Virus record (IMG/VR): IMGVR_UViG_3300017963_000203
Coordinates: 62,001-126,000 of that record
Length of the DNA: 64,000 bases
Direction: 5' to 3' (one strand)
Origin: a virus
The position numbers and the translations under genes are program-made. Below, piece by piece: positions 31,519-38,281 of the stretch (its first letter is position 1; each line of letters begins with the position of its first letter). The notes under the pieces were generated by a model. It did no database searches. It saw only the letters and a list, made by a program, of their open reading frames with translations, and was not told where the DNA came from.

Positions 31519-31736
31519 CTGACGAGATCGAAGTTCAGGTGAACGGACGAACGTACTTGAAGACTGCTGACCACACCGCCCTCGTCATCGTCAAGTCCGA
31601 CCGACTCGATGAAGGCCAGGAGCTTCAGGTCCGATTCACCCAAGAAGGGATTGTCGCCGACCTGGTCGAGGATGGCCTGGTCGTTCAGACCTTCTCCAAC
31701 ATGTACGACGAGTTCGTGGAGGGCCTTCTGCGATGA
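31515..31736 (+). CDS. Small beta-rich hypothetical protein
   Basis: 73 residues, ATGA-coupled on both sides. Strand-rich sequence (ALVIVKSDRLDEGQELQVRF). Unknown. Confidence 0.6.
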   Translation: MTDEIEVQVNGRTYLKTADHTALVIVKSDRLDEGQELQVRFTQEGIVADLVEDGLVVQTFSNMYDEFVEGLLR

Positions 31737-31951
31737 GAATCAAGATCTACATCGAGACCGGGAACGCAGCCTTCGACGGAGATCCCCTTCCAGAGATCAG
31801 GAGAATCCTGGCGACGATTCCGAACAAGATCCAGGAGCAAATGGCGAGACCGCCGTCTGCCTGCAACGCGCCAGAAGCCGCCGACTGGCTGTACGACGTC
31901 AACGGGAATAAGGCCGGGCGCATCAACGTGGACACGAGATGGAGGGGATGA
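31733..31951 (+). CDS. Small conserved hypothetical protein
   Basis: 72 residues, ATGA-coupled. KIYIETGNAAFDGDPLPEIRRILATI and WLYDVNGNKAGRI form a pattern seen repeatedly in phage genomes (IeTdNaAF ... EiarIL ... D.NGN.vG), function unknown. Confidence 0.72.
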   Translation: MRIKIYIETGNAAFDGDPLPEIRRILATIPNKIQEQMARPPSACNAPEAADWLYDVNGNKAGRINVDTRWRG

Positions 31952-31952
31952 A

Positions 31953-32522
31953 GTGACTAATGGTGACAGAAAGCAGCGGCGAACCCGGTGCCACAAGCAC
32001 CCCGACATGCTCACCGAAGATAGATGCCCCCGTTGTGAGGTCGAGCGGCTGAAGAAGCTGAACGAGGACCTTCGGGCAGTGGCCGGCATCCACGGACAAA
32101 AAGCCACCGTCTACGTCTCCTACCAGTGGCGAAAGGTCCTGGCCCCACTCTTACAGATACTCGCGCTCCCGGAGAGGGAGGGTGAGTGGAACGACCCGAA
32201 GGTCCACATCGGGAAGGGGTCGGGGAGCGGAGACCGCGCCATCAAAATGCCCAAGGACCTGGCCGAAAAGATCGCCGAGATCGCCGATGAGATGGACAAG
32301 GAGTATGTCAAGGCCCTCCTCCAAGGATACAACGACGGCCTTCAGATCGTTTCCTCGTCCATGGGCGAGGTGTTCGACCGAATGACCAAGCACAGGGTCA
32401 AGCTGGACGCGAAGAGGCTGAAGAAGCTCTTCGCCAAGGACAAGTGCTACCGCGGCGAGTTCAACATCGCCAGAGACGCTCTCCAGAAAGAACTGTTCGC
32501 CATCTTCGACAAGGAGGACTGA
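31953..32522 (+). CDS. Hypothetical protein with N-terminal Cys/His knuckle
   Basis: 189 residues from a GTG. CHKHPDMLTEDRCPRCEVERL near the N-terminus suggests zinc; the rest is helical, with IAEIADEMDKEYVKALLQGY and a basic C-terminal half. Unknown role. Confidence 0.63.
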   Translation: MTNGDRKQRRTRCHKHPDMLTEDRCPRCEVERLKKLNEDLRAVAGIHGQKATVYVSYQWRKVLAPLLQILALPEREGEWNDPKVHIGKGSGSGDRAIKMPKDLAEKIAEIADEMDKEYVKALLQGYNDGLQIVSSSMGEVFDRMTKHRVKLDAKRLKKLFAKDKCYRGEFNIARDALQKELFAIFDKED

Positions 32523-32523
32523 C

Positions 32524-32730
32524 GTGGACAGAGAGCCCGACCAGTGGACGAGGAAGACTCCGATCACCTTTCAAGAGCTCGCTGATCTTCGCAAGAAGGC
32601 CGTAGAAGCTCTCGACGAGACCGTAGGGTCACCGGTCTCATTCACCTGCGACAACTGCCCATGGGCCACGGTATGCACCCTGGTCTTCGATGGGTACAAC
32701 ACCAACGGAGACTGCCTTTGGGAGAAATGA
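32524..32730 (+). CDS. Small hypothetical protein with Cys motif
   Basis: 68 residues from a GTG 1 bp after the previous stop. A helix (FQELADLRKKAVEALDE) is followed by CDNCPWATVC. Possible metal site; unknown. Confidence 0.58.
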   Translation: MDREPDQWTRKTPITFQELADLRKKAVEALDETVGSPVSFTCDNCPWATVCTLVFDGYNTNGDCLWEK

Positions 32731-32731
32731 G

Positions 32732-32899
32732 ATGTCGTACGAAAATGATTTGGCCTGCAACGAGTGTGGGAGTGAAAAAGACGTGAAAACCGTGCAGATG
32801 CGCCGCCCGGGAAAGGCCACCGGATTCGTCCCGCAGAAGACACGCCTCTGCCGCAAATGCAGAGACAAGAACCACGGGAGATGGAGGTATTGGCGGTGA
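32732..32899 (+). CDS. Small zinc-ribbon protein
   Basis: 55 residues; ATG 1 bp after the preceding stop with GGGAGAAA upstream. CNECGSEKDVKTVQ then CRKCRDKN is a compact Cys4 ribbon with basic ends, consistent with nucleic-acid binding. Confidence 0.62.
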   Translation: MSYENDLACNECGSEKDVKTVQMRRPGKATGFVPQKTRLCRKCRDKNHGRWRYWR

Positions 32900-33087
32900 A
32901 GATGCACAAATCCATCACGCAAGACCGCGTTATCGCGGCGGTCCACGAGGATGACTGTATCGGCTTCTGCATCGACTGCGGAGCCGAGACCAGCGGCGTA
33001 GAACCCGACGCCAAGGGGTATCCGTGCGACGAGTGCGGATCGAACGCCGTGTACGGAGCCGAACAGCTTCTCTTCGAGTTTCTGTAG
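32896..33087 (+). CDS. Conserved phage zinc-ribbon protein
   Basis: 63 residues from the GTG at 32896 (GGAGGT 8 bp upstream), overlapping the previous stop. GFCIDCGAETSGVEPDAKGY, then CDECG and VYGAEQLLFEFL follow a widely distributed phage zinc-ribbon pattern. Function unknown. Confidence 0.75.
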   Translation: MKMHKSITQDRVIAAVHEDDCIGFCIDCGAETSGVEPDAKGYPCDECGSNAVYGAEQLLFEFL

Positions 33088-33095
33088 GAGGAATC

Positions 33096-33506
33096 GTGGA
33101 CGCAGAAGAACCAAGAAAAATCGAGAATCTCAAAGACCTGGCGGAAGAGCTCGGGTCCGACGAGACAGAAGCAAGCATGAGCCGGCGCGTATACAAAGGA
33201 ACAAGTTGTGGAGCATGGCTTGCTCACACGTCAAACGGCGTCCGCGTTGGCTCCATCGTCGAAGGAACCGACCAGTGCGCAAATCCCGTCGAACTGAGTT
33301 TCCCGTTCACGGACAAGGAATTCTGGGCGGCCTTGGATGACATCGAGAAGCAGTGCGATGCCATCTGGAAGGACACGCACGGATGTGAGAAGTGCTGGCC
33401 CAACGGGACCGTCGACCAGTACGGAAATACATTTGAACCGGGTGAAATCGGAGCCCCTGTCAATCCCGACTGTCCGGGATGCGGCGGCGACGGGATCATC
33501 CTGTGA
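33096..33506 (+). CDS. Conserved hypothetical protein with Cys-rich end
   Basis: 136 residues from a GTG after TAGGAGGAA. SCGAWLAHTSNGVRVGSIVE, then FPFTDKEFWAALDDIEKQC is a recurrent phage pattern. The end adds CEKCWPNG and CPGCGGDG, a DnaJ-like Cys repeat. Unknown. Confidence 0.7.
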   Translation: MDAEEPRKIENLKDLAEELGSDETEASMSRRVYKGTSCGAWLAHTSNGVRVGSIVEGTDQCANPVELSFPFTDKEFWAALDDIEKQCDAIWKDTHGCEKCWPNGTVDQYGNTFEPGEIGAPVNPDCPGCGGDGIIL

Positions 33507-33516
33507 AGGAGGACCG

Positions 33517-33897
33517 ATGCGAACAGACCCAGATAAATTCATGCTGACGATCTTCTTCGTTGCCATGCTGCTCATGCTCGTTGGATCATGCGCCGAGAAA
33601 AAACCAAACGGGAAGATCGAGGTATCCGCGCCAGCCGTGACCGTTCAGGCGCCCACGCCAATCGTGCTTCCAGCACCCGTGGCGGACTTCGACCCTACGA
33701 CCCTCATCAAGAAGACGCTGATGGACCAACGGCCTGAGATCAAGGACTACTTCATCGAGTGGGGGTCAGACAGTCCAACGAACGTCTATTTCCAGGGAAC
33801 CTTCGACCTATACGGAGACAAATACGAATACATCGGCACCTGTAAAAAGATGAACACTGGTTGGAAGGTCTGGAACATCGCTATGAAAAAGGAGTGA
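33517..33897 (+). CDS. Small lipoprotein
   Basis: 126 residues; ATG at 33517 with AAGGAGG upstream. Residues 9-25 form a signal segment (MLTIFFVAMLLMLVGSC) ending in a lipobox-like VGSC, so C25 would be lipidated and the protein membrane-anchored. A Pro-rich linker (APAVTVQAPTPIVLPAPV) leads to an ~75-residue soluble domain. Candidate roles are superinfection exclusion or a spanin-like protein; neither is shown. Confidence 0.78.
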   Translation: MRTDPDKFMLTIFFVAMLLMLVGSCAEKKPNGKIEVSAPAVTVQAPTPIVLPAPVADFDPTTLIKKTLMDQRPEIKDYFIEWGSDSPTNVYFQGTFDLYGDKYEYIGTCKKMNTGWKVWNIAMKKE

Positions 33898-33899
33898 CC

Positions 33900-34253
33900 A
33901 TGGCCACCATCGAGATTCACGAGCCCATGATCATCACGGCGCGTCTTCTACCCGGAGTGAGAATCGAGGACGCATTCATTTCGGTCGAGCCCACCGGAAA
34001 CCGGGGTGAGTACGGGAAACCCGTCTGGCGCTGGTTCATCGACCTCCCTGACGGCGAATTCAAGGGAGACGACCTGGCCGGCTGGGGCGACCACAAGGCC
34101 ATGATGGAGACGCTCCTTGCCTTCCTCGAAGCCGCCGCAGAGTCATACCCCGACGGCGAAAATGCTGACCTGTTCCCGGCTCCCGTCGTGGCGTGGGCCC
34201 ACCAGAACTCGGACGAGATCTCAATCTTGCGCATGGAGCTGGAAGGAGAGTGA
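33900..34253 (+). CDS. Hypothetical protein
   Basis: 117 residues; AAGGAGTG before the ATG. PMIITARLLPGVRIEDAFI and VWRWFIDLPDGEFKGDDL are beta-rich; the C-terminal half is helical and acidic. Shares a base with the next start. Unknown. Confidence 0.65.
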   Translation: MATIEIHEPMIITARLLPGVRIEDAFISVEPTGNRGEYGKPVWRWFIDLPDGEFKGDDLAGWGDHKAMMETLLAFLEAAAESYPDGENADLFPAPVVAWAHQNSDEISILRMELEGE

Positions 34254-34618
34254 TGAGCCGTTATCTCAGATCGATCCAGGAAGAATACGACGAACACGGA
34301 AACTACAGGCCCGGAAGCTCTCGAGAGGGCGACATCTTCCACGGAATCATCGAACGACCGAAACCGAAGCGCTGCCATCCTGGAGCCAAGGGGCCATGCT
34401 CTATGGGTCTCGAGACTCTCGAGAAAATCTCGGACGAAAGGAGGCCACTTGGAGAGAATGGCTTCATACGCACCGAGACCTCCAGGATGCGGTGCTTCTG
34501 CGGTCAAATCTGGATCTGCCGACTGATCACGGTCGTGAATCAGTTTGGCACTCTCCCGCCAACCCCTATCTGGGAGATAGAACGAAAAACATCATCGGTC
34601 GTGGCAGGAGAAAGGTGA
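34253..34618 (+). CDS. Hypothetical protein
   Basis: 121 residues. The N-terminal part (MSRYLRSIQEEYDEHGNYRP) looks coding; the C-terminal ~35 residues look less protein-like (ICRLITVVNQFGTLPPTP). Followed by a 22-bp gap. Unknown and of moderate confidence. Confidence 0.5.
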   Translation: MSRYLRSIQEEYDEHGNYRPGSSREGDIFHGIIERPKPKRCHPGAKGPCSMGLETLEKISDERRPLGENGFIRTETSRMRCFCGQIWICRLITVVNQFGTLPPTPIWEIERKTSSVVAGER

Positions 34619-34640
34619 GAGCACTACTTCGGAGGATGAC

Positions 34641-34850
34641 ATGCCCAATGAGGAGTTTGGAGACGTGGAGCGGCGGTGTCCGCACTGCAAGAGGAAGATC
34701 TTCGTGCCCGAGCCCATAGGCGGTTTCGCTCGCTTCGCGTGTGCGCACTGCCAGCGGAGCATCACGGTGTGCCTCGTCGTGAGGAGGTGCCCTCACTGTA
34801 ATAAGGAGATCGGGAGCCACGTTGCTGTGCGAAAGGGGGCGTTGCTATGA
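34641..34850 (+). CDS. Small double zinc-ribbon protein
   Basis: 69 residues with CPHCKRKIFV, CAHCQRS, and CPHCNKE. Three CxxC pairs suggest one or two zinc ribbons of the kind found in nucleic-acid-binding proteins. Overlaps the next gene by 4 bp. Confidence 0.68.
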   Translation: MPNEEFGDVERRCPHCKRKIFVPEPIGGFARFACAHCQRSITVCLVVRRCPHCNKEIGSHVAVRKGALL

Positions 34851-35146
34851 CCAGATGCAAGCACACCTGCCCGAGATGTGACGGAAAAGGATCTATCGCA
34901 GGGTTCGGGTGTGGCCCGACCGCCTGCATGAAGCCCATCGTGATGCCCTGCCGGTTGTGCAACCAGACCGGTGAGATCGACGACGAAAAGATCGACTGGA
35001 TCCGACGCGGCCGCATCATGCGGCAAAAACGCGTGCACGGGAGGGTCTACAAGACCATTCGAACCGCTGCCGAGGAGCGCGGTATCAGTGTGGCGGACTA
35101 CTCGAGGATGGAGGCCGGCATCATCGAACCGGACAAGGAGGACTGA
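34847..35146 (+). CDS. Zinc-binding protein with HTH-like C-terminus
   Basis: 99 residues, ATGA-coupled. CPRCDGKGSI and CRLCNQTGEID are DnaJ-like CxxCxGxG repeats. Residues ~55-95 (TAAEERGISVADYSRMEAG) look like an XRE-type helix-turn-helix. The combination occurs in phage proteins and suggests a DNA-binding regulator. Confidence 0.68.
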   Translation: MTRCKHTCPRCDGKGSIAGFGCGPTACMKPIVMPCRLCNQTGEIDDEKIDWIRRGRIMRQKRVHGRVYKTIRTAAEERGISVADYSRMEAGIIEPDKED

Positions 35147-35148
35147 CC

Positions 35149-35406
35149 ATGCGGTTCAAGTTTTCAGACCCAGCGGGAACGATCAAGAAGGTCCGCAGGG
35201 CCACTCCCGAAGAATGGAAGAACGTCGTCGAGGGCGAGGTCCGCTACGGAGGAATCGTCGAGGAAGAGTGGGCCGATATCGTTCCCGAGGACCGAGACGG
35301 CGACGTCACGATCATGGTGACGACCAAGGGCAAGTATTACGTCGTCTCCCAGAACTACGAGGGCCACGGCATGCTCTCGATCGTGGAGGAGGTGCCCGGA
35401 TCATGA
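35149..35406 (+). CDS. Small hypothetical protein
   Basis: 85 residues, starting 2 bp after the preceding stop with AAGGAGG upstream. Charged beta-rich protein (IMVTTKGKYYVVSQNYEG). Unknown. Confidence 0.6.
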   Translation: MRFKFSDPAGTIKKVRRATPEEWKNVVEGEVRYGGIVEEEWADIVPEDRDGDVTIMVTTKGKYYVVSQNYEGHGMLSIVEEVPGS

Positions 35407-35756
35407 GCGAATGGCTCGGAAAAGGCTGCAAATACCAGTGCTGCCAGTGGGAGGAGAACGAGGAGACAGGAGGGCCTAACTACAAGGACAACCTGCCGAC
35501 CCTGATCTTCTGCAACCACCCAGAAAACCCGGAGGACACGGAGGGGAACTGCACAGGAGAGAATTGTCCGTTGCCCGAAGGGCCGAACGTGCTCGTACTC
35601 GTGATGGACGGATCCGACCACACCGACTACGAGACGACAGGGTGCTGCTCCCAATTCGGCCGGCGATGCAATTCGTGCGGAGGCTGGATGCACTACCAGC
35701 CGATCTACGGGGGATACTACTACCAGTGCGAGACATGCAAGAAGACCGACGTATGA
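35403..35756 (+). CDS. Cys-rich hypothetical protein
   Basis: 117 residues, ATGA-coupled, with about 13 Cys. CKYQCCQWE, CNHPEN, CTGENCP, GCCSQFGRRCNSCGGW and CETCKK make it a likely multi-zinc protein. I recall phage proteins with the N-terminal EGNC..ENCP pattern, function unknown. Confidence 0.65.
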   Translation: MSEWLGKGCKYQCCQWEENEETGGPNYKDNLPTLIFCNHPENPEDTEGNCTGENCPLPEGPNVLVLVMDGSDHTDYETTGCCSQFGRRCNSCGGWMHYQPIYGGYYYQCETCKKTDV

Positions 35757-35763
35757 GGTGGAC

Positions 35764-36654
35764 ATGCCTGAAATCTGCTACAAGCCAAAGAAATTTGGGA
35801 AGAAAAAACTGGCCATCATCAACCTCGCCCGACAATTCGTTGCCGACTACCAGGCACAGGGTTTCGATCTCACCATCCGTCAGCTCTTCTACAAGTTCGT
35901 CTCCGAAGGCCTCCTGCCCAATACGGAACGGACCTACAAGAACCTGATCGTCACGGTGTCGGAGGCCCGCATGGCCGGCCTTCTCGATTGGGACGCGATC
36001 GTAGATCGTACCCGAAAGAAGGAGGGTCAGACGCACTGGAGCAGTCCGAAGGACATCGTGGATGCGGCCGTGCAGAGCTACCGCATCGACAAGTGGGGTA
36101 ACCAGCCGATCCGCATCGAAGTGTGGGTGGAGAAACGCGCACTCATCGAGGTCGTTGGAAGCGCAGCCTATCCACTCGACGTGGACTACTTCTCCTGCAA
36201 TGGGTACACAAGCCAAAGTGCAATGTGGCGCGCTGCCCGAAGGCTCCGTGAGCACGAAGACGCCGGCCAGGAAACCGTCGTCCTTCACCTCGGTGACCAC
36301 GACCCGTCGGGCGTCGACATGAGTCGAGACATCCAGGAACGCCTGTGGCTGTTCGGCTCCGATGCAAGTGTCCGGCGCATCGCTCTGACCATCGACCAGG
36401 TCAACGCGCTGAACCCGCCGCCCAACCCGACCAAGGCCACGGACTCCAGAGCCGACAGTTACGTGGCTATGTACGGACATGAGTGCTGGGAACTCGATGC
36501 GCTCGAACCGAAATACATCGTTGACCTGGTCACCCAAGAAATCTTGAAACTACGCGATCCGGCCCTGTGGGACAAAGCCGTCGACCACGAGAACCACGAA
36601 ATCGGAATTCTCGAAGAAGCGGCAAAGATCATCGAAAGGAAATTGGAGGAGTAG
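35764..36654 (+). CDS. TopoVI-A/Spo11-like Toprim protein
   Basis: 296 residues; ATG at 35764 with GAGGTG upstream (an earlier GTG is within the site). The N-terminal winged-helix segment has TIRQLFYKFVSEGLLPNTER, with a Tyr (residue 43) placed like the catalytic Tyr of topoisomerase VI A / Spo11. The Toprim domain follows: VWVEK (E123), SCNGYTSQSAMWRAARRL, and LHLGDHDPSG (D178, D180) for metal binding, then NPPPNPTKATDSRA and CWELDALEP. Homologues occur widely in phages and bacteria with unknown activity; DNA cleavage or topoisomerase-like function is inferred. No topoVI-B partner is visible. Confidence 0.83.
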   Translation: MPEICYKPKKFGKKKLAIINLARQFVADYQAQGFDLTIRQLFYKFVSEGLLPNTERTYKNLIVTVSEARMAGLLDWDAIVDRTRKKEGQTHWSSPKDIVDAAVQSYRIDKWGNQPIRIEVWVEKRALIEVVGSAAYPLDVDYFSCNGYTSQSAMWRAARRLREHEDAGQETVVLHLGDHDPSGVDMSRDIQERLWLFGSDASVRRIALTIDQVNALNPPPNPTKATDSRADSYVAMYGHECWELDALEPKYIVDLVTQEILKLRDPALWDKAVDHENHEIGILEEAAKIIERKLEE

Positions 36655-36656
36655 CG

Positions 36657-36968
36657 ATGGCAATGAAAAAGGCCCCTGGACCCGAGCCCGAGAAGGTGGC
36701 GTCCGAAATCGAGAAGCTCAAGGAAATGGCCCCGAAGATCCGGCAGACGGACGCGTTCGGGGGTGACAACCGAGCCAAGATCGACGCCCAGATCCAGGTC
36801 CTCGAGGAAGAGATGGACGAGGACGACATCTACGACGAGTGGAACGACGACGAGGACCCCGACAGCACCTACGACATCGTCTCGTGTGCGCGGGACGCGA
36901 TGGAGTGGCGCGACGGCGACCGCAAGGAGAGTCCCTCCAGCGAGTGGAAGAACCTGGTTCAGGAGTAG
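36657..36968 (+). CDS. Acidic hypothetical protein
   Basis: 103 residues; TTGGAGGAG upstream. Very acidic, with an EEEMDEDD run and NDDEDPD. Helical N-terminal half. Last gene before T13. It could be a DNA-mimic or assembly protein by charge only. Confidence 0.6.
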   Translation: MAMKKAPGPEPEKVASEIEKLKEMAPKIRQTDAFGGDNRAKIDAQIQVLEEEMDEDDIYDEWNDDEDPDSTYDIVSCARDAMEWRDGDRKESPSSEWKNLVQE

Positions 36969-36974
36969 CCAGAT

Positions 36975-36997
36975 GAGGGCCGAAAGGCTCTCATTTT
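36975..36997 (+). terminator. Hairpin terminator T13
   Basis: GAGGGCC pairs with GGCTCTC (one G-U) around GAAA and is followed by ATTTT. P8 lies 14 bp downstream. Confidence 0.8.
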
Positions 36998-37010
36998 ACG
37001 CCGATTTTCC

Positions 37011-37029
37011 GTCATGAGAATGATGGAAA
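37011..37029 (+). promoter_or_regulatory. Repeated operon-start element, copy P8 (candidate phage promoter)
   Basis: GTCATGAGAATGATGGAAA, full consensus, 30 bp before the ATG at 37041 and running into AAAGGAGG. Its upstream stretch, TTTTACGCCGATTTTCC, is the best-conserved 5' half. Confidence 0.6.
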
Positions 37030-37040
37030 GGAGGTGTCTC

Positions 37041-37457
37041 ATGAAGAGCACCATCGAAAGGAAGACTTCACCGAAACGTAAGGTGGAGATTCATCACGTT
37101 CAACTCGGTAATCCGTTCGACACGAACGGAGCGCGTCTCTTCGAGGCGTTCCACGTGGCCGACGTCTTCTTCCCCAGGACCGGGCCCCGCCCCATCTTCC
37201 TCTACAACCGCCACGGCGTTCCCTACGTCGCCCTCGGCCAGCGGTGCGCCATCGCCCCGGACTTCCCGGAGATGCAGGAGGAGGATCGCTCCTACGGCTA
37301 CTCCACCGCGTCCCTCCCCGTCGCCTACGACCCCAGCGTCGGGGGCTACGACATGGAGAAGCAGATGGGCGTCTCCAGGCGGTGGTTGAAAAACCACTGG
37401 TGGATGGAGGAGGTGGAGCACCTCAACCCGGAACCGCTCAAGACCAACAAGCGGTGA
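37041..37457 (+). CDS. Hypothetical protein
   Basis: 138 residues; GGAGGTG upstream. A beta-rich middle (RPIFLYNRHGVPYVALG) and a Tyr/Gly-rich segment, ending with a Trp-rich helix (RWLKNHWWMEEVEHL). It is a single-gene unit between P8 and T14. Unknown. Confidence 0.7.
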   Translation: MKSTIERKTSPKRKVEIHHVQLGNPFDTNGARLFEAFHVADVFFPRTGPRPIFLYNRHGVPYVALGQRCAIAPDFPEMQEEDRSYGYSTASLPVAYDPSVGGYDMEKQMGVSRRWLKNHWWMEEVEHLNPEPLKTNKR

Positions 37458-37464
37458 CCAACGA

Positions 37465-37489
37465 GAGAGCCGTGACCCGGCTCTCTTTT
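37465..37489 (+). terminator. Hairpin terminator T14 at end of the plus-strand block
   Basis: GAGAGCCG pairs with CGGCTCTC around TGACC and is followed by TTTT. Confidence 0.88.
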
Positions 37490-37545
37490 CGTTTTACGCT
37501 GATATAGCAAGTGCTATAGCACCTTTTATAAAACCTTTTATATGG
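37490..37545. other. AT-rich convergent junction with inverted repeats
   Basis: Between the plus-strand operon end and the tRNA cluster. TATAGCA-AG-TGCTATA (37503-37518) and GTGCTATAGCAC (37511-37522) are overlapping inverted repeats. TTTTACGCTGAT (37492 onward) copies the upstream half of the P8 element without GTCAT. It may hold the minus-strand terminator for the tRNA transcript. Confidence 0.5.
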
Positions 37546-37629
37546 CGGAGGCCGGAGGGCTCGAACCTCACACCTTTCGGCGCGCGCCGGGTAGCAACCG
37601 GGCCTCAGCCCATGCCGAGTTCAGCCTCC
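37543..37629 (-). tRNA. tRNA-Ser(GCU)
   Basis: Acceptor GGAGGCT/GGCCTCC with G73 and an encoded CCA. Anticodon loop TTGCTAC gives GCU. A long variable arm (GCGCGCCGAAAGGTG region) and G73 fit serine. Stem imperfections: C-C at 27-43 and a mismatch at the outer T-stem pair. Confidence 0.75.
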
Positions 37630-37630
37630 T

Positions 37631-37658
37631 TTGTTATTCATTTGTTATTCATTTGTTA
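37631..37658. repeat. Short tandem repeat
   Basis: Two exact copies of TTGTTATTCAT followed by a partial third (TTGTTA), between two serine tRNA genes. Confidence 0.8.
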
Positions 37659-37725
37659 CCTGACACTGTTGATTTCCTCGAAAAACGCAGTGGGACACAG
37701 ACTTACGTGAAGAACACACCTGTCA

Positions 37726-37743
37726 CCCCCGGGGGGGCGGGGG
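37726..37743. other. G/C homopolymer run
   Basis: Five C, seven G, C, five G in the spacer between the two serine tRNAs; prone to slippage or quadruplex-type structure. The rest of the 37659-37745 spacer holds nothing recognisable. Confidence 0.6.
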
Positions 37744-37745
37744 TC

Positions 37746-37836
37746 TGGCGGCGGGCGGAGGAGTCGAACCCCTGCCGCGAAGCGACCACCGGTTTTCAAG
37801 ACCGGCCCCCGGGCCCAGCGCCGAGGCTCACCCGCC
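37746..37836 (-). tRNA. tRNA-Ser(UGA)
   Basis: Acceptor GGCGGGT/GCCCGCC (one T-G), G73 and encoded CCA. Anticodon stem CCGGT/ACCGG around CTTGAAA gives UGA. Long variable arm (GGTCGCTTCGCGGC). A well-formed class II serine tRNA. Confidence 0.9.
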
Positions 37837-37872
37837 ATACGCGACCGAGGGGTCAGCTTCCGGACGCCACCC

Positions 37873-37946
37873 CACCAGCAGTCGGATTTGAACCGACGAC
37901 CTCAGGCTCACGTGACCTGCGCTCTACCAGACTGAGCTACACTGTT
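37873..37946 (-). tRNA. tRNA, anticodon CGU by position (identity uncertain)
   Basis: D-stem GCTC/GAGC and T-stem GTCGG/CCGAC are good. The acceptor AACAGTG/TGCTGGT has an A-G mismatch at pair 2 and two wobbles. The anticodon arm CAGGT-CACGTGA-GCCTG gives CGU (Thr) if numbered normally, but position 33 is A instead of the near-universal U. No CCA encoded. It may be decayed or non-standard. Confidence 0.6.
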
Positions 37947-37956
37947 CGGTCGCTGA

Positions 37957-38027
37957 GGTGACCGATCGGAGTTGAACCGACGTCTCGAGGGCCACAACCT
38001 CGCGCTCTTCCGTTGAGCTACGGCCAC
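37957..38027 (-). tRNA. tRNA-His(GUG) without encoded G-1
   Basis: Acceptor GTGGCCG/CGGTCAC, discriminator C73, anticodon arm CGAGG-TTGTGGC-CCTCG giving GUG. The base before G1 is T, directly after the CCA of the upstream tRNA-Leu(CAG), so G-1 is not genomic. Bacterial tRNA-His genes normally encode G-1. No CCA encoded. See the Thg1-like gene at 7632-8471. Confidence 0.88.
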
Positions 38028-38028
38028 A

Positions 38029-38112
38029 TGGTGCTGGAGGTGGGAGTCGAACCCACATACCCGAAGGCGCCGGGTCTGAGCCGGCTGTGTCTGCCAGTTG
38101 CACCACTCCAGC
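38029..38112 (-). tRNA. tRNA-Leu(CAG)
   Basis: Acceptor GCTGGAG/CTCCAGC, A73 and encoded CCA. Anticodon arm GCCGG-CTCAGAC-CCGGC gives CAG. Variable arm GCCTTCGGGTAT of class II type. Confidence 0.9.
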
Positions 38113-38120
38113 ATTCTTGA

Positions 38121-38202
38121 TGGCCGAGGCGGGAGTCGAACCCGCAATCCCGAAGGCACACGCCCCTCAGACGTGCGTGTATGCCAGTTCCACCACTCGG
38201 CC
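38121..38202 (-). tRNA. tRNA-Leu(GAG)
   Basis: Acceptor GGCCGAG/CTCGGCC, A73, no CCA. Anticodon arm CACGT-CTGAGGG-GCGTG gives GAG. Variable arm TGCCTTCGGGAT. Confidence 0.88.
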
Positions 38203-38205
38203 AGA

Positions 38206-38278
38206 TACGGGCGGGGGGATTCGAACCCCCATCCCCCGGGTTTGAACCGGTCGCGTCTGCCAGTTGCGCCACGCCCGC
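38206..38278 (-). tRNA. tRNA-Leu(CAA)-like with short variable arm
   Basis: Acceptor GCGGGCG/CGCCCGT, A73. D-region TGGCGCAACTGGCAGACGC is typical of leucine tRNAs, and the loop TTCAAAC gives CAA. The variable region is only GGAT, whereas leucine tRNAs are class II. Pair 27-43 is A-G. No CCA. Confidence 0.78.
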
Positions 38279-38281
38279 TGA

